Source of the DNA: an uncultured Christensenellaceae bacterium
GTDB lineage: Bacteria > Bacillota > Clostridia > Christensenellales > UBA3700
Direction: 5' to 3'
Assembly (NCBI GenBank): GCA_944381315.1
Contig: CALWKR010000003.1
Span: 1 to 33,593 of the forward strand
Length of the DNA stretch: 33,593 bases
The notes below the pieces were generated by a model that saw nothing but the letters and a program-made list of their open reading frames with translations, was not told the DNA's origin and did no database searches. Numbering within the stretch: position 1 is the stretch's first letter; the number at the start of each line of letters is the position of its first letter. The position numbers were made by a program, and so were the translations under genes. Positions 25,415 to 33,503 of the stretch are shown here, piece after piece.

Positions 25415-26674
25415 ATGATAAGTTTACCCAAAGGAACAAAGGACGTATTGCCGTCCGACGCGCACAAGTGGCACTACATCGAGAAGGTGGTGCGCGAAGT
25501 CGCGGCGGACTATTGCGTACGCGAGATCCGCACTCCGACGTTCGAGCACACAGAGCTGTTCGCGCGCGGAGCCGGCGACACGACCGACATCGTCAACAAA
25601 GAGATGTACACCTTCGACGACAAGGGCGGCAGATCGATGACGCTCAAGCCCGAGGGCACCGCGGGAGTTGCGCGCGCATTCATCGAGCATTCACTCTACG
25701 CCGACGCTCAGCCGACCAAGATGTACTACATCACCCCGGTGTTCCGCTATGAGCGGCCGCAGTCGGGAAGACTGAGAGAGCATCACCAATTCGGCGTGGA
25801 GTTCTACGGCAGCGCGTCGCCGCTCGCCGACGTCGAAGTGATGTCGCTGCTCGACGCCGTCTATCGCAGGCTGGGCATCAAAGGACTTGTGCTGCACGTC
25901 AACAGCATAGGCTGCCGCGAGTGCCGCAAGGACTACAATGCCGCGCTCAAAGCGTATTTCGGCGCGCACATCGACGAGATGTGTCCGACTTGCCGCGAGA
26001 GGCTGGACAAAAATCCGCTGCGCATATTGGACTGCAAAGAGCCGACTTGCCGCGATGTGATCAAGGACGCGCCCGTCGTGCTCGACTATCTGTGCGACGA
26101 TTGCCGCGCGCATCATCATGCCGTCTGCAAAGGGCTTGACGAGCTGGGCATAGACTATGTCGTCGACACGGGCATCGTCAGAGGGCTCGACTACTACACG
26201 CGCACAGTGTTCGAATTCATATCGAGCGACATCGGCGCGCAGGGCACAGTCGGCGGCGGCGGCAGATACGACCACTTGCTCGAAGACATCGGCGGCAAAT
26301 ATTGCCCGGCGGTCGGTTTCGGCAGCGGCATAGAGAGGATAATGATGACGATGGAAGCGCAGGGACTTTCGTTCGGCGACGATCCGCGCCCCGACGTCTA
26401 CATCGCCCCGATAGGAGAGGCCGAGAGGCTCGCGGCGTTCAAGCTCGCGGCTCAGCTCAGAGAGAGCGGCATCCATTGCGACACCGATCTTTTGGAGCGT
26501 AGTTTCAAGGCGCAGATGAAGTACGCCAACAAGATAGCCGCAAGGCACTTGATCGTCGTAGGCGGCGACGAGCTCGCGAGCGGCATATTCAAAGTCAAAG
26601 ATATGGACAAGGGCAGCGAAGAGAGCGTGGCAAGGCAAGATCTCGCCGCCTATCTCGTCAAAACGGAGAAGTGA
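25415..26674 (+). CDS. hisS: Histidine-tRNA ligase
   Basis: A 419-residue class II synthetase. Motif 2 is FRYERPQSGRLREHHQFGVE, the histidine-binding loop is RGLDYYTRTVFE followed by GGGGRYDHL, and motif 3 is GFGSGIERI. The anticodon-binding domain starts near residue 325. The insertion domain contains four cysteine pairs (CRECR, CPTCR, CKEPTC, CDDC) that could hold zinc. The start at 25415 has GAGGAAG upstream; earlier in-frame ATGs add residues not found in the family. No T-box leader is visible. aspS starts one base after its stop. Confidence 0.97.
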   Translation: MISLPKGTKDVLPSDAHKWHYIEKVVREVAADYCVREIRTPTFEHTELFARGAGDTTDIVNKEMYTFDDKGGRSMTLKPEGTAGVARAFIEHSLYADAQPTKMYYITPVFRYERPQSGRLREHHQFGVEFYGSASPLADVEVMSLLDAVYRRLGIKGLVLHVNSIGCRECRKDYNAALKAYFGAHIDEMCPTCRERLDKNPLRILDCKEPTCRDVIKDAPVVLDYLCDDCRAHHHAVCKGLDELGIDYVVDTGIVRGLDYYTRTVFEFISSDIGAQGTVGGGGRYDHLLEDIGGKYCPAVGFGSGIERIMMTMEAQGLSFGDDPRPDVYIAPIGEAERLAAFKLAAQLRESGIHCDTDLLERSFKAQMKYANKIAARHLIVVGGDELASGIFKVKDMDKGSEESVARQDLAAYLVKTEK

Positions 26675-26675
26675 T

Positions 26676-28466
26676 ATGACAGACTTTTTGAACGGAGCAA
26701 AGAGAACACATATGTGCGGCGCGCTGCGCGGCACCGATATAGGCGCGCGAGTTACGGTGATGGGCTTTGTCGCCAAGAGCCGCAACCTCGGCAACCTCAT
26801 GTTCATCGACGTGCGCGACAGGACGGGCGTCGTCCAAGTCGCTTTCGACGACAGCAGCAACGCCGACGTCTTCGCCAAGGCGACGACCGTCAGGGGCGAG
26901 TATGTCGTCTGCTGTTCGGGCGTTGTCCGCAGTCGCGGCGCCAACGTCAACAAGACCATGCCGACGGGCGAAGTCGAGATCTTGGCGGACGACTTGAAGA
27001 TCTTGTCCGAGGCGGAGACGACGCCGTTCGTCATCGCGGACGACGTCAAGGCGAGCGAGACGCTCAGGCTCAAATACCGCTATCTCGACTTGCGCCGCAA
27101 GCCGTTGCAGGACATCCTCGTGATGCGCGACAAGATCACGCGCACCGTGCGCAACTACATGGCGGATCACGATTTCTTGGAGATAGAGACGCCGTTCTTG
27201 GGCAAGTCCACGCCCGAGGGCGCGCGCGACTACCTCGTACCCAGCCGCATACACCACGGCGAATTTTACGCGCTTCCGCAGTCGCCTCAGCTGTACAAGC
27301 AGCTGTTGATGATCGCCGGCATGGACAGATACTATCAGATCGCGCGCTGTTTCCGCGACGAGGACTTGCGCGCCAACCGTCAGCCCGAGTTCTCGCAGAT
27401 AGACATGGAGATGTCGTATGTTGAGAATTCCGAGGACGTGATGCAGATCGCCGAGGGCCTCGTCAAAAAGCTGTGGAAGGACTGCCTCGGCATCGAGCTG
27501 ACCAAGCCCTTCCGCCGCATCCCGTACTCCGAGGCCATGGACAGATGGGGCAGCGACAAGCCCGACACCCGTTATGGCTTGGAGCTCGTCGACGTCACCG
27601 ACATCGCCGCGACGACGGAGTTCTCCGTCTTCCGTAGCGCGATAGACGGCGGCGGCTGCGTCAGGGCTATCAACGCCAAGGGCTTGTGCTCGTCCATGAC
27701 TCGCAAGGACGTGGACACTTGCGCCGACTTCGCCAAGAGCTGCGGCGCCAAGGGGCTCGCCTATGCTATGCTCAAAGAGGACGGCTCGGTGACGTCTTCG
27801 TTCTTCAAATTCTTGACCGAAGAGCAGATCTCTGCTATCAAACAGAGGACGAACGCCGACAAGGGCGACGTCATCTTCGTCGTTGCGGACGCGGACGGCA
27901 CTCTCGTGCGCACCGTGCTCGGCTCGCTGCGCGTCTATCTCGCCGACAAATATTCGCTCTATGACAAGAGCAAGTTCGACTTCTTGTGGGTCGTCGACTT
28001 CCCGTTGCTCGAATACGACAAGGAAGAAGGGCGCTATGTCGCCGTTCACCATCCGTTCACGAGCGCGAAAGTCGTGGACATCCCGTTGCTCGACTCCGAT
28101 CCGCTCAAAGTGCGCGCCAACGCCTACGATATGGTCATCAACGGCCAGGAGGCGGGCGGCGGCAGCATAAGGATCCACGACTGCAAGATGCAGAGCAAGA
28201 TCTTCTCGCTGCTCGGCTTGACGCAGGAGCAGATCGTCGACAAGTTCGGCTTCTTCGTCGACGCGTTCAAGTACGGCGCGCCACCGCACGGCGGACTTGC
28301 GTTCGGCTTGGACAGGCTCGTGATGATCATCACCGGCACCGACAACATCAAGGACGTCATCGCCTTCCCCAAGGTTCAGAACGCGTCCTGCCTGATGACC
28401 GGCGCACCGTCGCAAGTCGATCCCAAACAGCTCGCCGAGCTGGCTTTGGAGATAGAGGAAAAGTGA
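26676..28466 (+). CDS. aspS: Aspartate-tRNA ligase
   Basis: A 596-residue bacterial-type class II synthetase. The N-terminal OB-fold (residues 1-~105) is followed by the catalytic core with RYLDLRRKPLQ, FRDEDLRANRQPEFSQIDMEMS and a C-terminal GLAFGLDRLVMIITG. The GAD insertion (~290-410) is present, as expected of the bacterial type. Whether it is discriminating or Asp/Asn-nonspecific cannot be decided here. The ATG is one base after the hisS stop with GGAG upstream. tcdA overlaps by GTGA. Confidence 0.97.
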   Translation: MTDFLNGAKRTHMCGALRGTDIGARVTVMGFVAKSRNLGNLMFIDVRDRTGVVQVAFDDSSNADVFAKATTVRGEYVVCCSGVVRSRGANVNKTMPTGEVEILADDLKILSEAETTPFVIADDVKASETLRLKYRYLDLRRKPLQDILVMRDKITRTVRNYMADHDFLEIETPFLGKSTPEGARDYLVPSRIHHGEFYALPQSPQLYKQLLMIAGMDRYYQIARCFRDEDLRANRQPEFSQIDMEMSYVENSEDVMQIAEGLVKKLWKDCLGIELTKPFRRIPYSEAMDRWGSDKPDTRYGLELVDVTDIAATTEFSVFRSAIDGGGCVRAINAKGLCSSMTRKDVDTCADFAKSCGAKGLAYAMLKEDGSVTSSFFKFLTEEQISAIKQRTNADKGDVIFVVADADGTLVRTVLGSLRVYLADKYSLYDKSKFDFLWVVDFPLLEYDKEEGRYVAVHHPFTSAKVVDIPLLDSDPLKVRANAYDMVINGQEAGGGSIRIHDCKMQSKIFSLLGLTQEQIVDKFGFFVDAFKYGAPPHGGLAFGLDRLVMIITGTDNIKDVIAFPKVQNASCLMTGAPSQVDPKQLAELALEIEEK

Positions 28467-29143
28467 GCTTCGAGCGCGAGATACCGCTGATCGGCGCAGA
28501 CGGCTTTGCGCGCTTGCAGGCGAGCAAAGTCGCCGTCGTCGGCTTGGGCGGAGTGGGCGGCTATGTCGCCGAGACGCTCGCGCGCTGCGGCGTCGGCGGC
28601 TTGACGCTGATCGACGGAGACGTCGTCATGCCTTCCAACCTCAACCGACAGATCGTCGCGCTGACGTCGACGATCGGCATGCCCAAGGCGGACGCGATGC
28701 GCGACAGGATCGCCGACATCGCTCCCGACTGCAACGTAGTCGCCGTGCCTCAAATGCTCGGCAAGGACAATTGCGCGGAGCTGATCGACGGCGCGGACTA
28801 CGTCGCCGACGCGATAGATTCGCTCGACGCAAAGGCGGAGCTTGCGCTCTATTGCTCCGTCCGCGGCGTCCCGATCGTCAGCGCGATGGGCGCAGGCAAC
28901 CGCGCCGACTTCTGCAACTTCGAGATCAAGGACGTCTTCAAGACGAGCTACGATCCGCTTGCGAAAAAGTTTCGCCGCATGCTGCGCGACAGGGGAGTGA
29001 CCGCGCTCGAAGTGTGCTGCACTTCGACGCCGCCGACCGTCGCTTGCTCCGATCCCGTCGCCAGCGTCGCCTATGTCCCGTCCGTCTGCGGCATCCGCAT
29101 CGCGGCGCATATAGTCTCTCGCCTTATCGCGCCGAGGTCTTGA
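28463..29143 (+). CDS. tcdA: tRNA threonylcarbamoyladenosine dehydratase TcdA
   Basis: TcdA is an E1-like ATP-dependent dehydratase that converts t6A37 to cyclic t6A. The 226-residue protein starts with GTG, overlapping the aspS stop as GTGA, with GAGGA upstream. The nucleotide-binding motif is VVGLGGVGGYVAETLAR (25-41), followed by LIDGDVVMPSNLNRQI, DAIDSLDAKAEL and the family's VSAMGAGNRADF and FKTSYDPLAKKFRRMLRDRG. hisS-aspS-tcdA is the usual Firmicutes order. Confidence 0.95.
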   Translation: MSFEREIPLIGADGFARLQASKVAVVGLGGVGGYVAETLARCGVGGLTLIDGDVVMPSNLNRQIVALTSTIGMPKADAMRDRIADIAPDCNVVAVPQMLGKDNCAELIDGADYVADAIDSLDAKAELALYCSVRGVPIVSAMGAGNRADFCNFEIKDVFKTSYDPLAKKFRRMLRDRGVTALEVCCTSTPPTVACSDPVASVAYVPSVCGIRIAAHIVSRLIAPRS

Positions 29144-29505
29144 CTGGCGGCTTGGACTTTTCGATTTTCTAATATCCGATACAAGACAAGACTTGGAGAA
29201 CGTCTCCTGTTTGAGTTCGGCACAACATTTTGAGTCGGCTTGCTCTCTTTTCAGATCCAAGACAATATTTTCGGCATGATATTATGAGTCGGCTTGCACG
29301 CTTTTCAAGTATAAAGACAATATTTTCGGCATGATAGTTTGAGCATGCAAATCGATTAAAGTTGAGTTTGCTCTATTGATTTTTATTACAAACTATCGGC
29401 TCGGTCTACGGCTTGATTTTTGCGATCTGTTTCAACGCAAGACTTTCGGCTCGTCTTTTTTGGTGTTCGCTCATCGCGCAAATATCCGCACAGTTTCCGA
29501 GAAAT
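29144..29505 (+). other. Intergenic stretch between tcdA and trxA
   Basis: About 360 AT-richer bases with no recognised gene. It holds a small stem GGAGA-ACG-TCTCC (29195-29207) with a weak T tail that might end the tcdA transcript, and a tandem repeat of ~54 bp at 29216-29345. Confidence 0.6.
29216..29345 (+). repeat. ~54-bp tandem repeat, two copies and a partial third
   Basis: Units start TTCGGCA at 29216, 29270 and 29325. They share TGAGTCGGCTTGC, CTTTTCA and AAGACAATATT blocks in the same order; the third copy is cut short after about 20 bases. The sequence is unlike the ~70-bp and CAATTAGTAT families. Confidence 0.8.
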
Positions 29506-29531
29506 AAAAAAGCCGCCGCAAACGCGACGGC
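29506..29531 (-). terminator. Intrinsic terminator of trxA
   Basis: On the minus strand an 8-bp stem GCCGTCGC/GCGGCGGC with one G-T wobble, a GTTT loop and six Ts, shortly after the trxA stop. Confidence 0.9.
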
Positions 29532-29549
29532 ATTGAACGTTGACAGCGA

Positions 29550-29861
29550 TCAGCCGAGCAGCTCTTCGATCTCGTCGACAGGCATATATCCGACTGAGCG
29601 ATTTGCGACTGCGCCGTTCTCGACGAGGACGAGGGTGGGCATGGCGGTGACGCGGAATTCGCGCGTCGCTTGCAGCTCTTTGTCCACGTCTACTTTGACG
29701 AACTTGACGTCGGGATGATTGCTCGCGACGGAATCGAGCACGGGCGCAAGCATCTTGCAGGGGCCGCACCAAGTCGCGAAGAAATCGATCAACACTCTAT
29801 CGTTGTCGGCGATGACGCTCTTGAGCTCTTCGCCGTTCACTTCTTTTACAAATTCACTCAT
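29550..29861 (-). CDS. trxA: Thioredoxin
   Basis: A 103-residue thioredoxin, the cytoplasmic disulfide reductant. The active site WCGPC has C32 and C35. The buried aspartate segment is RVLIDFFATWCGPC, and the cis-proline is in AMPTLVLV. GGAGGT precedes the ATG. It is monocistronic, with its own promoter (29888-29915) and terminator, and is divergent from glyA. Confidence 0.97.
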   Translation of the reverse strand: MSEFVKEVNGEELKSVIADNDRVLIDFFATWCGPCKMLAPVLDSVASNHPDVKFVKVDVDKELQATREFRVTAMPTLVLVENGAVANRSVGYMPVDEIEELLG

Positions 29862-29887
29862 TGTGAGTACCTCCGATCTTTTTTATT

Positions 29888-29915
29888 ATTATACCACATT
29901 CTCACGGCTTTGCAA
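29888..29915 (-). promoter_or_regulatory. Promoter of trxA
   Basis: On the minus strand TTGCAA (29915-29910), a 16-base spacer and TATAAT (29893-29888) preceded by TGG, an extended -10 element. Confidence 0.82.
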
Positions 29916-29983
29916 CTGTTGTTTTTGCAACAATATTGCGTCGGCTTTGCAAGGGCATTGATCTTTGACGCTGCGATTTTTGC

Positions 29984-30023
29984 CAATTAGTATCAATTAG
30001 TATCAATGTACATCAATGTATAG
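29984..30023 (+). repeat. CAATTAGTAT 10-bp-period repeat, locus B
   Basis: CAATTAGTAT at 29984-29993 and 29994-30003, then CAATGTACAT and CAATGTATAG to 30023, a strict 10-bp period. The first ~25 bases match locus A (near 7008-7031) with one mismatch. It lies between trxA and glyA, outside both promoters. Confidence 0.8.
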
Positions 30024-30111
30024 ACATTATTCTGCAAATATCGCCGACATCCGCGCCGCATAGAGCGCTACCGTTTTTTGCGCGGATATGCGGCAAATGC
30101 TCTCAACTCGT

Positions 30112-30140
30112 TTGCCAAACTCGCGCGAATACGTTATAAT
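30112..30140 (+). promoter_or_regulatory. Promoter of glyA
   Basis: TTGCCA (30112-30117), a 17-base spacer and TATAAT (30135-30140); short leader to the ATG at 30171 with AAGGAG. Confidence 0.85.
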
Positions 30141-30170
30141 ATAGATACAAAATTCGACAAGGAGTGATCT

Positions 30171-31424
30171 ATGATCGACCTCAAGACCATCAAACAGCAG
30201 GACGCAGAAGTCTGCGCCGCAATGGAAGACGAGCTCAAGAGACAGCAGAACAACATCGAGCTGATCGCGAGCGAAAACATAGTTTCCCCCGCAGTCATGG
30301 CTGCGATGGGCACCCATTTGACCAACAAATATGCCGAGGGTTATCCCGGCAAGAGATATTACGGCGGCTGCGAATACGTCGACGTCGTCGAGAGCTTCGC
30401 GATCGAGCGCGCCAAGCAGCTTTTCGGAGCCGAGCACGCCAACGTCCAGGCGCACAGCGGCGCCAACGCCAATCTCGCCGTGTTCTTCGCTCTGCTCCAG
30501 CCGGGCGACACCGTGCTGAGCATGAGTCTTGCTCACGGCGGTCATCTTTCGCACGGCAGCCCCGTCAACATTTCGGGCAAATACTTCCACATCGTGCCAT
30601 ACACCGTGGACGAGAACACTTGCCTCATCGACTATGACAAGGTCCAGGAGCTTGCGACAGAGCACAGACCGCGCCTCATTCTCGCAGGCGCGAGCGCCTA
30701 TCCGAGATTGCTCGACTTCAAGAGATTCCGCGAGATCGCGGACAGCGTCGGAGCTTATCTGATGGTGGACATGGCTCACATTGCAGGACTTGTCGCCGCA
30801 GGCGTGCATCCCAGCCCCGTCCCGTATGCCGACGTCGTTACGACGACGACTCACAAGACGCTCCGCGGCCCGCGCGGCGGCTTGATCCTTTGCAAGGAAG
30901 AGCTCGGCAAGCAGATCGACAAGGCGATCTTCCCCGGCACGCAGGGCGGTCCGTTGATGCACATCATCGCCGCCAAGGCAGTTGCGCTCAAAGAGGCGAT
31001 GAGCGACGAGTTCAAGGCATATCAGACCCAGATCGTCCGCAACGCGAAGAAGCTCGCCAACGAGCTTGTCGAGAGAGGCATCCGTCTTGTCTCGGGCGGC
31101 ACGGACAACCACTTGATGCTCGTCGACCTGTCCGACACCGGCAGGACGGGCAAAGAGGTGGAGACGCTGCTCGACAGAGCGCACATCACCGCCAACAAGA
31201 ACGCTATTCCGTTCGACAAGCAAAAGCCGTCCGTGACCAGCGGTCTGAGGCTCGGCACTCCGGCTGTGACGTCGAGAGGGATGAAGGAGGCGGACATGGC
31301 GACGATCGCGGCTTGCATCGCCGACATAGTCAAGAACGGCGAAGAGGCGATCGACAGATGCTCCGCCAAGGTCGCCGAGCTGTGCAAGAAGTATCCCATT
31401 TACGAAAACGACGTGATCAGATGA
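30171..31424 (+). CDS. glyA: Serine hydroxymethyltransferase
   Basis: GlyA interconverts serine and glycine with tetrahydrofolate, the main source of one-carbon units (also used by TrmFO as methylene-THF). The 417-residue length is normal. The PLP lysine is K229 in [14 protein letters not shown]. Other family blocks are [43 protein letters not shown] and [15 protein letters not shown]. It has its own promoter and a following hairpin terminator. No glycine riboswitch or purine-operator motif is visible upstream. Confidence 0.98.
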   Translation: MIDLKTIKQQDAEVCAAMEDELKRQQNNIELIASENIVSPAVMAAMGTHLTNKYAEGYPGKRYYGGCEYVDVVESFAIERAKQLFGAEHANVQAHSGANANLAVFFALLQPGDTVLSMSLAHGGHLSHGSPVNISGKYFHIVPYTVDENTCLIDYDKVQELATEHRPRLILAGASAYPRLLDFKRFREIADSVGAYLMVDMAHIAGLVAAGVHPSPVPYADVVTTTTHKTLRGPRGGLILCKEELGKQIDKAIFPGTQGGPLMHIIAAKAVALKEAMSDEFKAYQTQIVRNAKKLANELVERGIRLVSGGTDNHLMLVDLSDTGRTGKEVETLLDRAHITANKNAIPFDKQKPSVTSGLRLGTPAVTSRGMKEADMATIAACIADIVKNGEEAIDRCSAKVAELCKKYPIYENDVIR

Positions 31425-31439
31425 CATCGTCTGCACGAG

Positions 31440-31465
31440 GGAGCGCCGCATGGCGCTCCTCTGTT
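31440..31465 (+). terminator. Terminator-like hairpin after glyA
   Basis: Perfect 8-bp stem GGAGCGCC/GGCGCTCC with GCAT loop, followed by TCTGTTTT, an imperfect T-run. Confidence 0.8.
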
Positions 31466-31490
31466 TTGCGCTCCAACTCGTCGCGTATTG

Positions 31491-31520
31491 TTGACGAGGG
31501 CGGCGAACTTGGGCTATAAT
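31491..31520 (+). promoter_or_regulatory. Promoter of the first small lipoprotein gene
   Basis: TTGACG (31491-31496), an 18-base spacer and TATAAT (31515-31520). It lacks the 15-bp palindrome seen at the third lipoprotein gene. Confidence 0.8.
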
Positions 31521-31553
31521 ATACTCACGCGCCGCGGCGCAGACAGAGAGGTT

Positions 31554-31997
31554 ATGAAGAAAAAGATCATATTGACAGCAACGCTTGTGCTGATATGCGT
31601 GTTGGCGACGACGCTCGCCGCATGTTCGCCGTACGACAAGCCTTACAGCTATCACCATTCATACATGATCAATTTGGACGAGAGAGGGATAAAGTATCTC
31701 GAAGAGCAGGGCGTCGAGATCCAAGATCTTCAAAACAGCGTAGAGTTGAGCGACGAGATCTTGGACGGATACGGCTTGGACAAACTCGAGATCCAAGACG
31801 GCGCGCTTGTCGTGATCTATGACGACGGCACTTTGGAGACCTATCAAGTCACATTGGGCGAGCGCGATGAAGTCACTCCGCTGAACGAGGGCATGTATTT
31901 CAGATTTTGCCACTCCACGTTGTTTGTGATAGGGCTGCAAGAAGAGATCACCGGCACACCGGGCTTGACGGTTGAGCTGGTGTTCCAAAGAGACTGA
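31554..31997 (+). CDS. Small lipoprotein 1, function unknown
   Basis: A 147-residue exported lipoprotein with lipobox LAAC and lipidated C24. The mature part is acidic and probably rich in beta strands (YSYHHSYMINLDERGIKYLE..., LEIQDGALVVIYDDGTLETY, closing LTVELVFQRD). The ATG is preceded by GAGAGG; an earlier in-frame ATG would spoil the signal peptide. It resembles the two lipoproteins downstream in size and layout: signal with C24, a D/E-rich helix, strands, and a hydrophobic strand at the end. Similarity is weak, so common descent is an inference. Confidence 0.85.
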   Translation: MKKKIILTATLVLICVLATTLAACSPYDKPYSYHHSYMINLDERGIKYLEEQGVEIQDLQNSVELSDEILDGYGLDKLEIQDGALVVIYDDGTLETYQVTLGERDEVTPLNEGMYFRFCHSTLFVIGLQEEITGTPGLTVELVFQRD

Positions 31998-32069
31998 CGC
32001 TCGGCGGGTCCAACGGGCACGCGGACGGAGCAGAGAGTCCGCAGTATTGACAGAGAATAGAAGTATAGG

Positions 32070-32477
32070 ATGAAAAAGTTTTTGACCGCGGCGCTTCTGT
32101 GCGCCATAGTTTTGTGCGTTACGGTTTTTGCGTGCGGCTGCAAGGACGAACAGACTTACGTCTTTTCGCGCGTAGACATAGTCCTTGACGACGAGGACAT
32201 TGCCGAGCTAGCGTCCAATGGCTACACGGAAGAGGAATATAGAGACATTGTAGGATCTTCTCTCGGCGGAAACAAGATCATCCTAAAAAACGGCGAGCTG
32301 ATCAGAGAGATCGGGCCCAAGCGCGTGTCCTGTTCATATGTCGTCCAAGGCGATACGATAGTCTTGACGGACGATTCGGGGTACAAGATCGGCGAGTTGT
32401 TCATTGACGGCGACAAGCTGACAGAGCGTCCGGAGGGCTACATCGGCGACGTCACCATAGTGTTCGCCAAAGAGTGA
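32070..32477 (+). CDS. Small lipoprotein 2, function unknown
   Basis: A 135-residue protein with a lipoprotein-type signal. The lipidated cysteine is C22 or more likely C24 (FACGC). The mature part reads TYVFSRVDIVLDDEDIAEL..., GNKIILKNGEL..., SCSYVVQGDTIVLTDDSGY... and ends GDVTIVFAKE. This strand pattern recalls lipocalin-like small lipoproteins. No good promoter or strong ribosome binding site is seen; a stem GCGGAC/GTCCGC lies upstream near 32025-32043, so it may be transcribed from the lipoprotein 1 promoter. It ends at a terminator shared with the convergent XRE gene. Confidence 0.83.
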   Translation: MKKFLTAALLCAIVLCVTVFACGCKDEQTYVFSRVDIVLDDEDIAELASNGYTEEEYRDIVGSSLGGNKIILKNGELIREIGPKRVSCSYVVQGDTIVLTDDSGYKIGELFIDGDKLTERPEGYIGDVTIVFAKE

Positions 32478-32494
32478 GTCAAGAATTTGAAATG

Positions 32495-32515
32495 GCAGCT
32501 TAGGCTGCTTTTTTT
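32495..32515 (+). terminator. Terminator after lipoprotein 2, at the convergent XRE end
   Basis: Stem GCAGC-TTAG-GCTGC followed by seven Ts, 18 bases after the lipoprotein 2 stop and abutting the stop of the minus-strand XRE gene. Confidence 0.88.
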
Positions 32516-32720
32516 ATAGACCGAGGATCTCGTCCGCCGACAAGTCGAGGATCTCGCAAATGTTGGCGAATGTGTCGAGAGCGGGATATTTGTCGTAGCG
32601 CATATAGCGAGTGATCGTCGACGGATTTACGCCGAGCTTGTGGGCGAGTTCTGCTTGTGTCAAGCGGCTCGTACTGATCGCGTCGCGCAGGCGCGCCTGT
32701 ATCTCTTGTATGCGTATCAT
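32514..32720 (-). CDS. XRE-family helix-turn-helix regulator
   Basis: A 68-residue protein that is essentially one Cro/C1-type DNA-binding domain: LTQAELAHKLGVNPSTITRYM at residues ~20-40 is the helix-turn-helix, and DTFANICEILDLSADEILGL the closing helices. It has no sensor domain. It is divergent from lipoprotein 3 across a 259-base region that carries three palindromes of one type. The nearest palindrome lies inside its own predicted promoter, which suggests autorepression. No Shine-Dalgarno sequence precedes the ATG, so expression is probably low. Confidence 0.88.
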   Translation of the reverse strand: MIRIQEIQARLRDAISTSRLTQAELAHKLGVNPSTITRYMRYDKYPALDTFANICEILDLSADEILGL

Positions 32721-32750
32721 AAAAACAATATAACATAAAAGAGAAAAGTT

Positions 32751-32779
32751 ATTTTATTTATTGCACATTGTGCAATCAA
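32751..32779 (-). promoter_or_regulatory. Promoter of the XRE regulator with embedded palindrome
   Basis: On the minus strand TTGATT (32779-32774), a 17-base spacer and TAAAAT (32756-32751). The perfect palindrome TTGCACATTGTGCAA (32761-32775) fills most of the spacer and touches the -35 box, a placement where bound protein would block RNA polymerase. Confidence 0.7.
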
Positions 32780-32804
32780 TTGCAGCCTCGGGCACGCTTG
32801 ATCG

Positions 32805-32819
32805 TTGCGCAAAGCGCAA
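32805..32819. promoter_or_regulatory. 15-bp palindrome between xre and lipoprotein 3
   Basis: TTGCGCAAAGCGCAA, a perfect 6-3-6 inverted repeat fitting TTGYRC-N3-GYRCAA, with centre 44 bp from the palindrome in the xre promoter. Slightly divergent from the other sites (G/C at the fifth position). Confidence 0.5.
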
Positions 32820-32894
32820 ACGGAGAGGCTTTTGCACAGCGAGCGAAAGCGCTCTCGAGCCAAAGAGTGGAGTGCTCTCGTATCGGAGCAGAGA

Positions 32895-32943
32895 TTGTAC
32901 GGCGTACAATATTTGCGGCGCCGAGTCGGGACAATGTTATAAT
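32895..32943 (+). promoter_or_regulatory. Palindrome and promoter of lipoprotein 3
   Basis: Palindrome TTGTACGGCGTACAA (32895-32909), 3 bases, TTGCGG (32913-32918), a 19-base spacer, then TATAAT (32938-32943) preceded by TGT. The leader carries GGCGAAAGCC, a GNRA-type hairpin, just before GAAGGAGG. The long spacer and adjacent palindrome suggest a regulated promoter. Confidence 0.7.
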
Positions 32944-32979
32944 GCATTTATCAAACGGCGAAAGCCGAAGGAGGAGAAT

Positions 32980-33423
32980 ATGAAGAAGTCTTTTTCAATT
33001 TTTGCAGTCGTTTGCATGCTTGCGGTATGTTTGACTGCGTTCGCCGCCTGCGCCACCGATGTGGACGGCAAGACGTTCGTCTACGATTCCTGCGACGTAG
33101 AATTTTCCGACGAGGCGAAAGAGATGGCAGAGGAGATGGGCGTGGATCTTGACACGTTCATGGATTTTATGATCGAAGAAATGGGCATAGAAGATATGTT
33201 CAAGGGCACGATGTTGAGATTTGAAGACGGCATAGTGACGCTATATTACAACGGCATTGAGTCTACATCCGAGCCGTACACCCAAGACGGCAGCGAGATC
33301 AAGATCGGGAGCATGATTGCTTCGGACATGACCGCCGAGGCTGTTGGCGGCAAGCTGACGCTAAAGATGACGCAATACGACCCCACTCTCGGAGACTTTA
33401 CCGTAAAATTCGTATTCGTTTAA
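32980..33423 (+). CDS. Small lipoprotein 3, function unknown
   Basis: A 147-residue lipoprotein with lipobox FAAC and lipidated C24. The mature part begins DGKTFVYDSCDVEFSDEAKEM, continues with a methionine-rich acidic helix (MGVDLDTFMDFMIEEMGIEDM) and strands such as MLRFEDGIVTLYYNG and KLTLKMTQYDPTLGD, and closes with FTVKFVFV. It resembles lipoprotein 2 in order of elements (TYVFSRVDIVLDDEDIAEL there). AAGGAGG lies close before the ATG. It is transcribed from a palindrome-linked promoter divergent from the XRE gene and ends at its own terminator. Confidence 0.87.
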   Translation: MKKSFSIFAVVCMLAVCLTAFAACATDVDGKTFVYDSCDVEFSDEAKEMAEEMGVDLDTFMDFMIEEMGIEDMFKGTMLRFEDGIVTLYYNGIESTSEPYTQDGSEIKIGSMIASDMTAEAVGGKLTLKMTQYDPTLGDFTVKFVFV

Positions 33424-33443
33424 GATTGACATTGCATTGAGAC

Positions 33444-33485
33444 GCAGCCTTCGCGGATATCCGCGGAGGCTGTTTCTTATTTTTT
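33444..33485 (+). terminator. Intrinsic terminator of lipoprotein 3
   Basis: A long stem: CAGCCTTCGCGG (33445-33456) pairs with CCGCGGAGGCTG (33461-33472), with an ATAT loop and one wobble pair, followed by a T-rich tail. Confidence 0.9.
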
Positions 33486-33503
33486 GGAAGTTTGAGAATT
33501 ATT

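Noticed and set aside
29862..30111. Small RNA or riboswitch between trxA and glyA
   Set aside because: I see the repeat and two promoters but no conserved structured-RNA motif; it is probably only a divergent promoter region.
32047..32069. TTGACA just before lipoprotein 2 as a promoter
   Set aside because: No -10 box lies at a suitable distance before the start codon; TATAGG would give an 11-base spacer.
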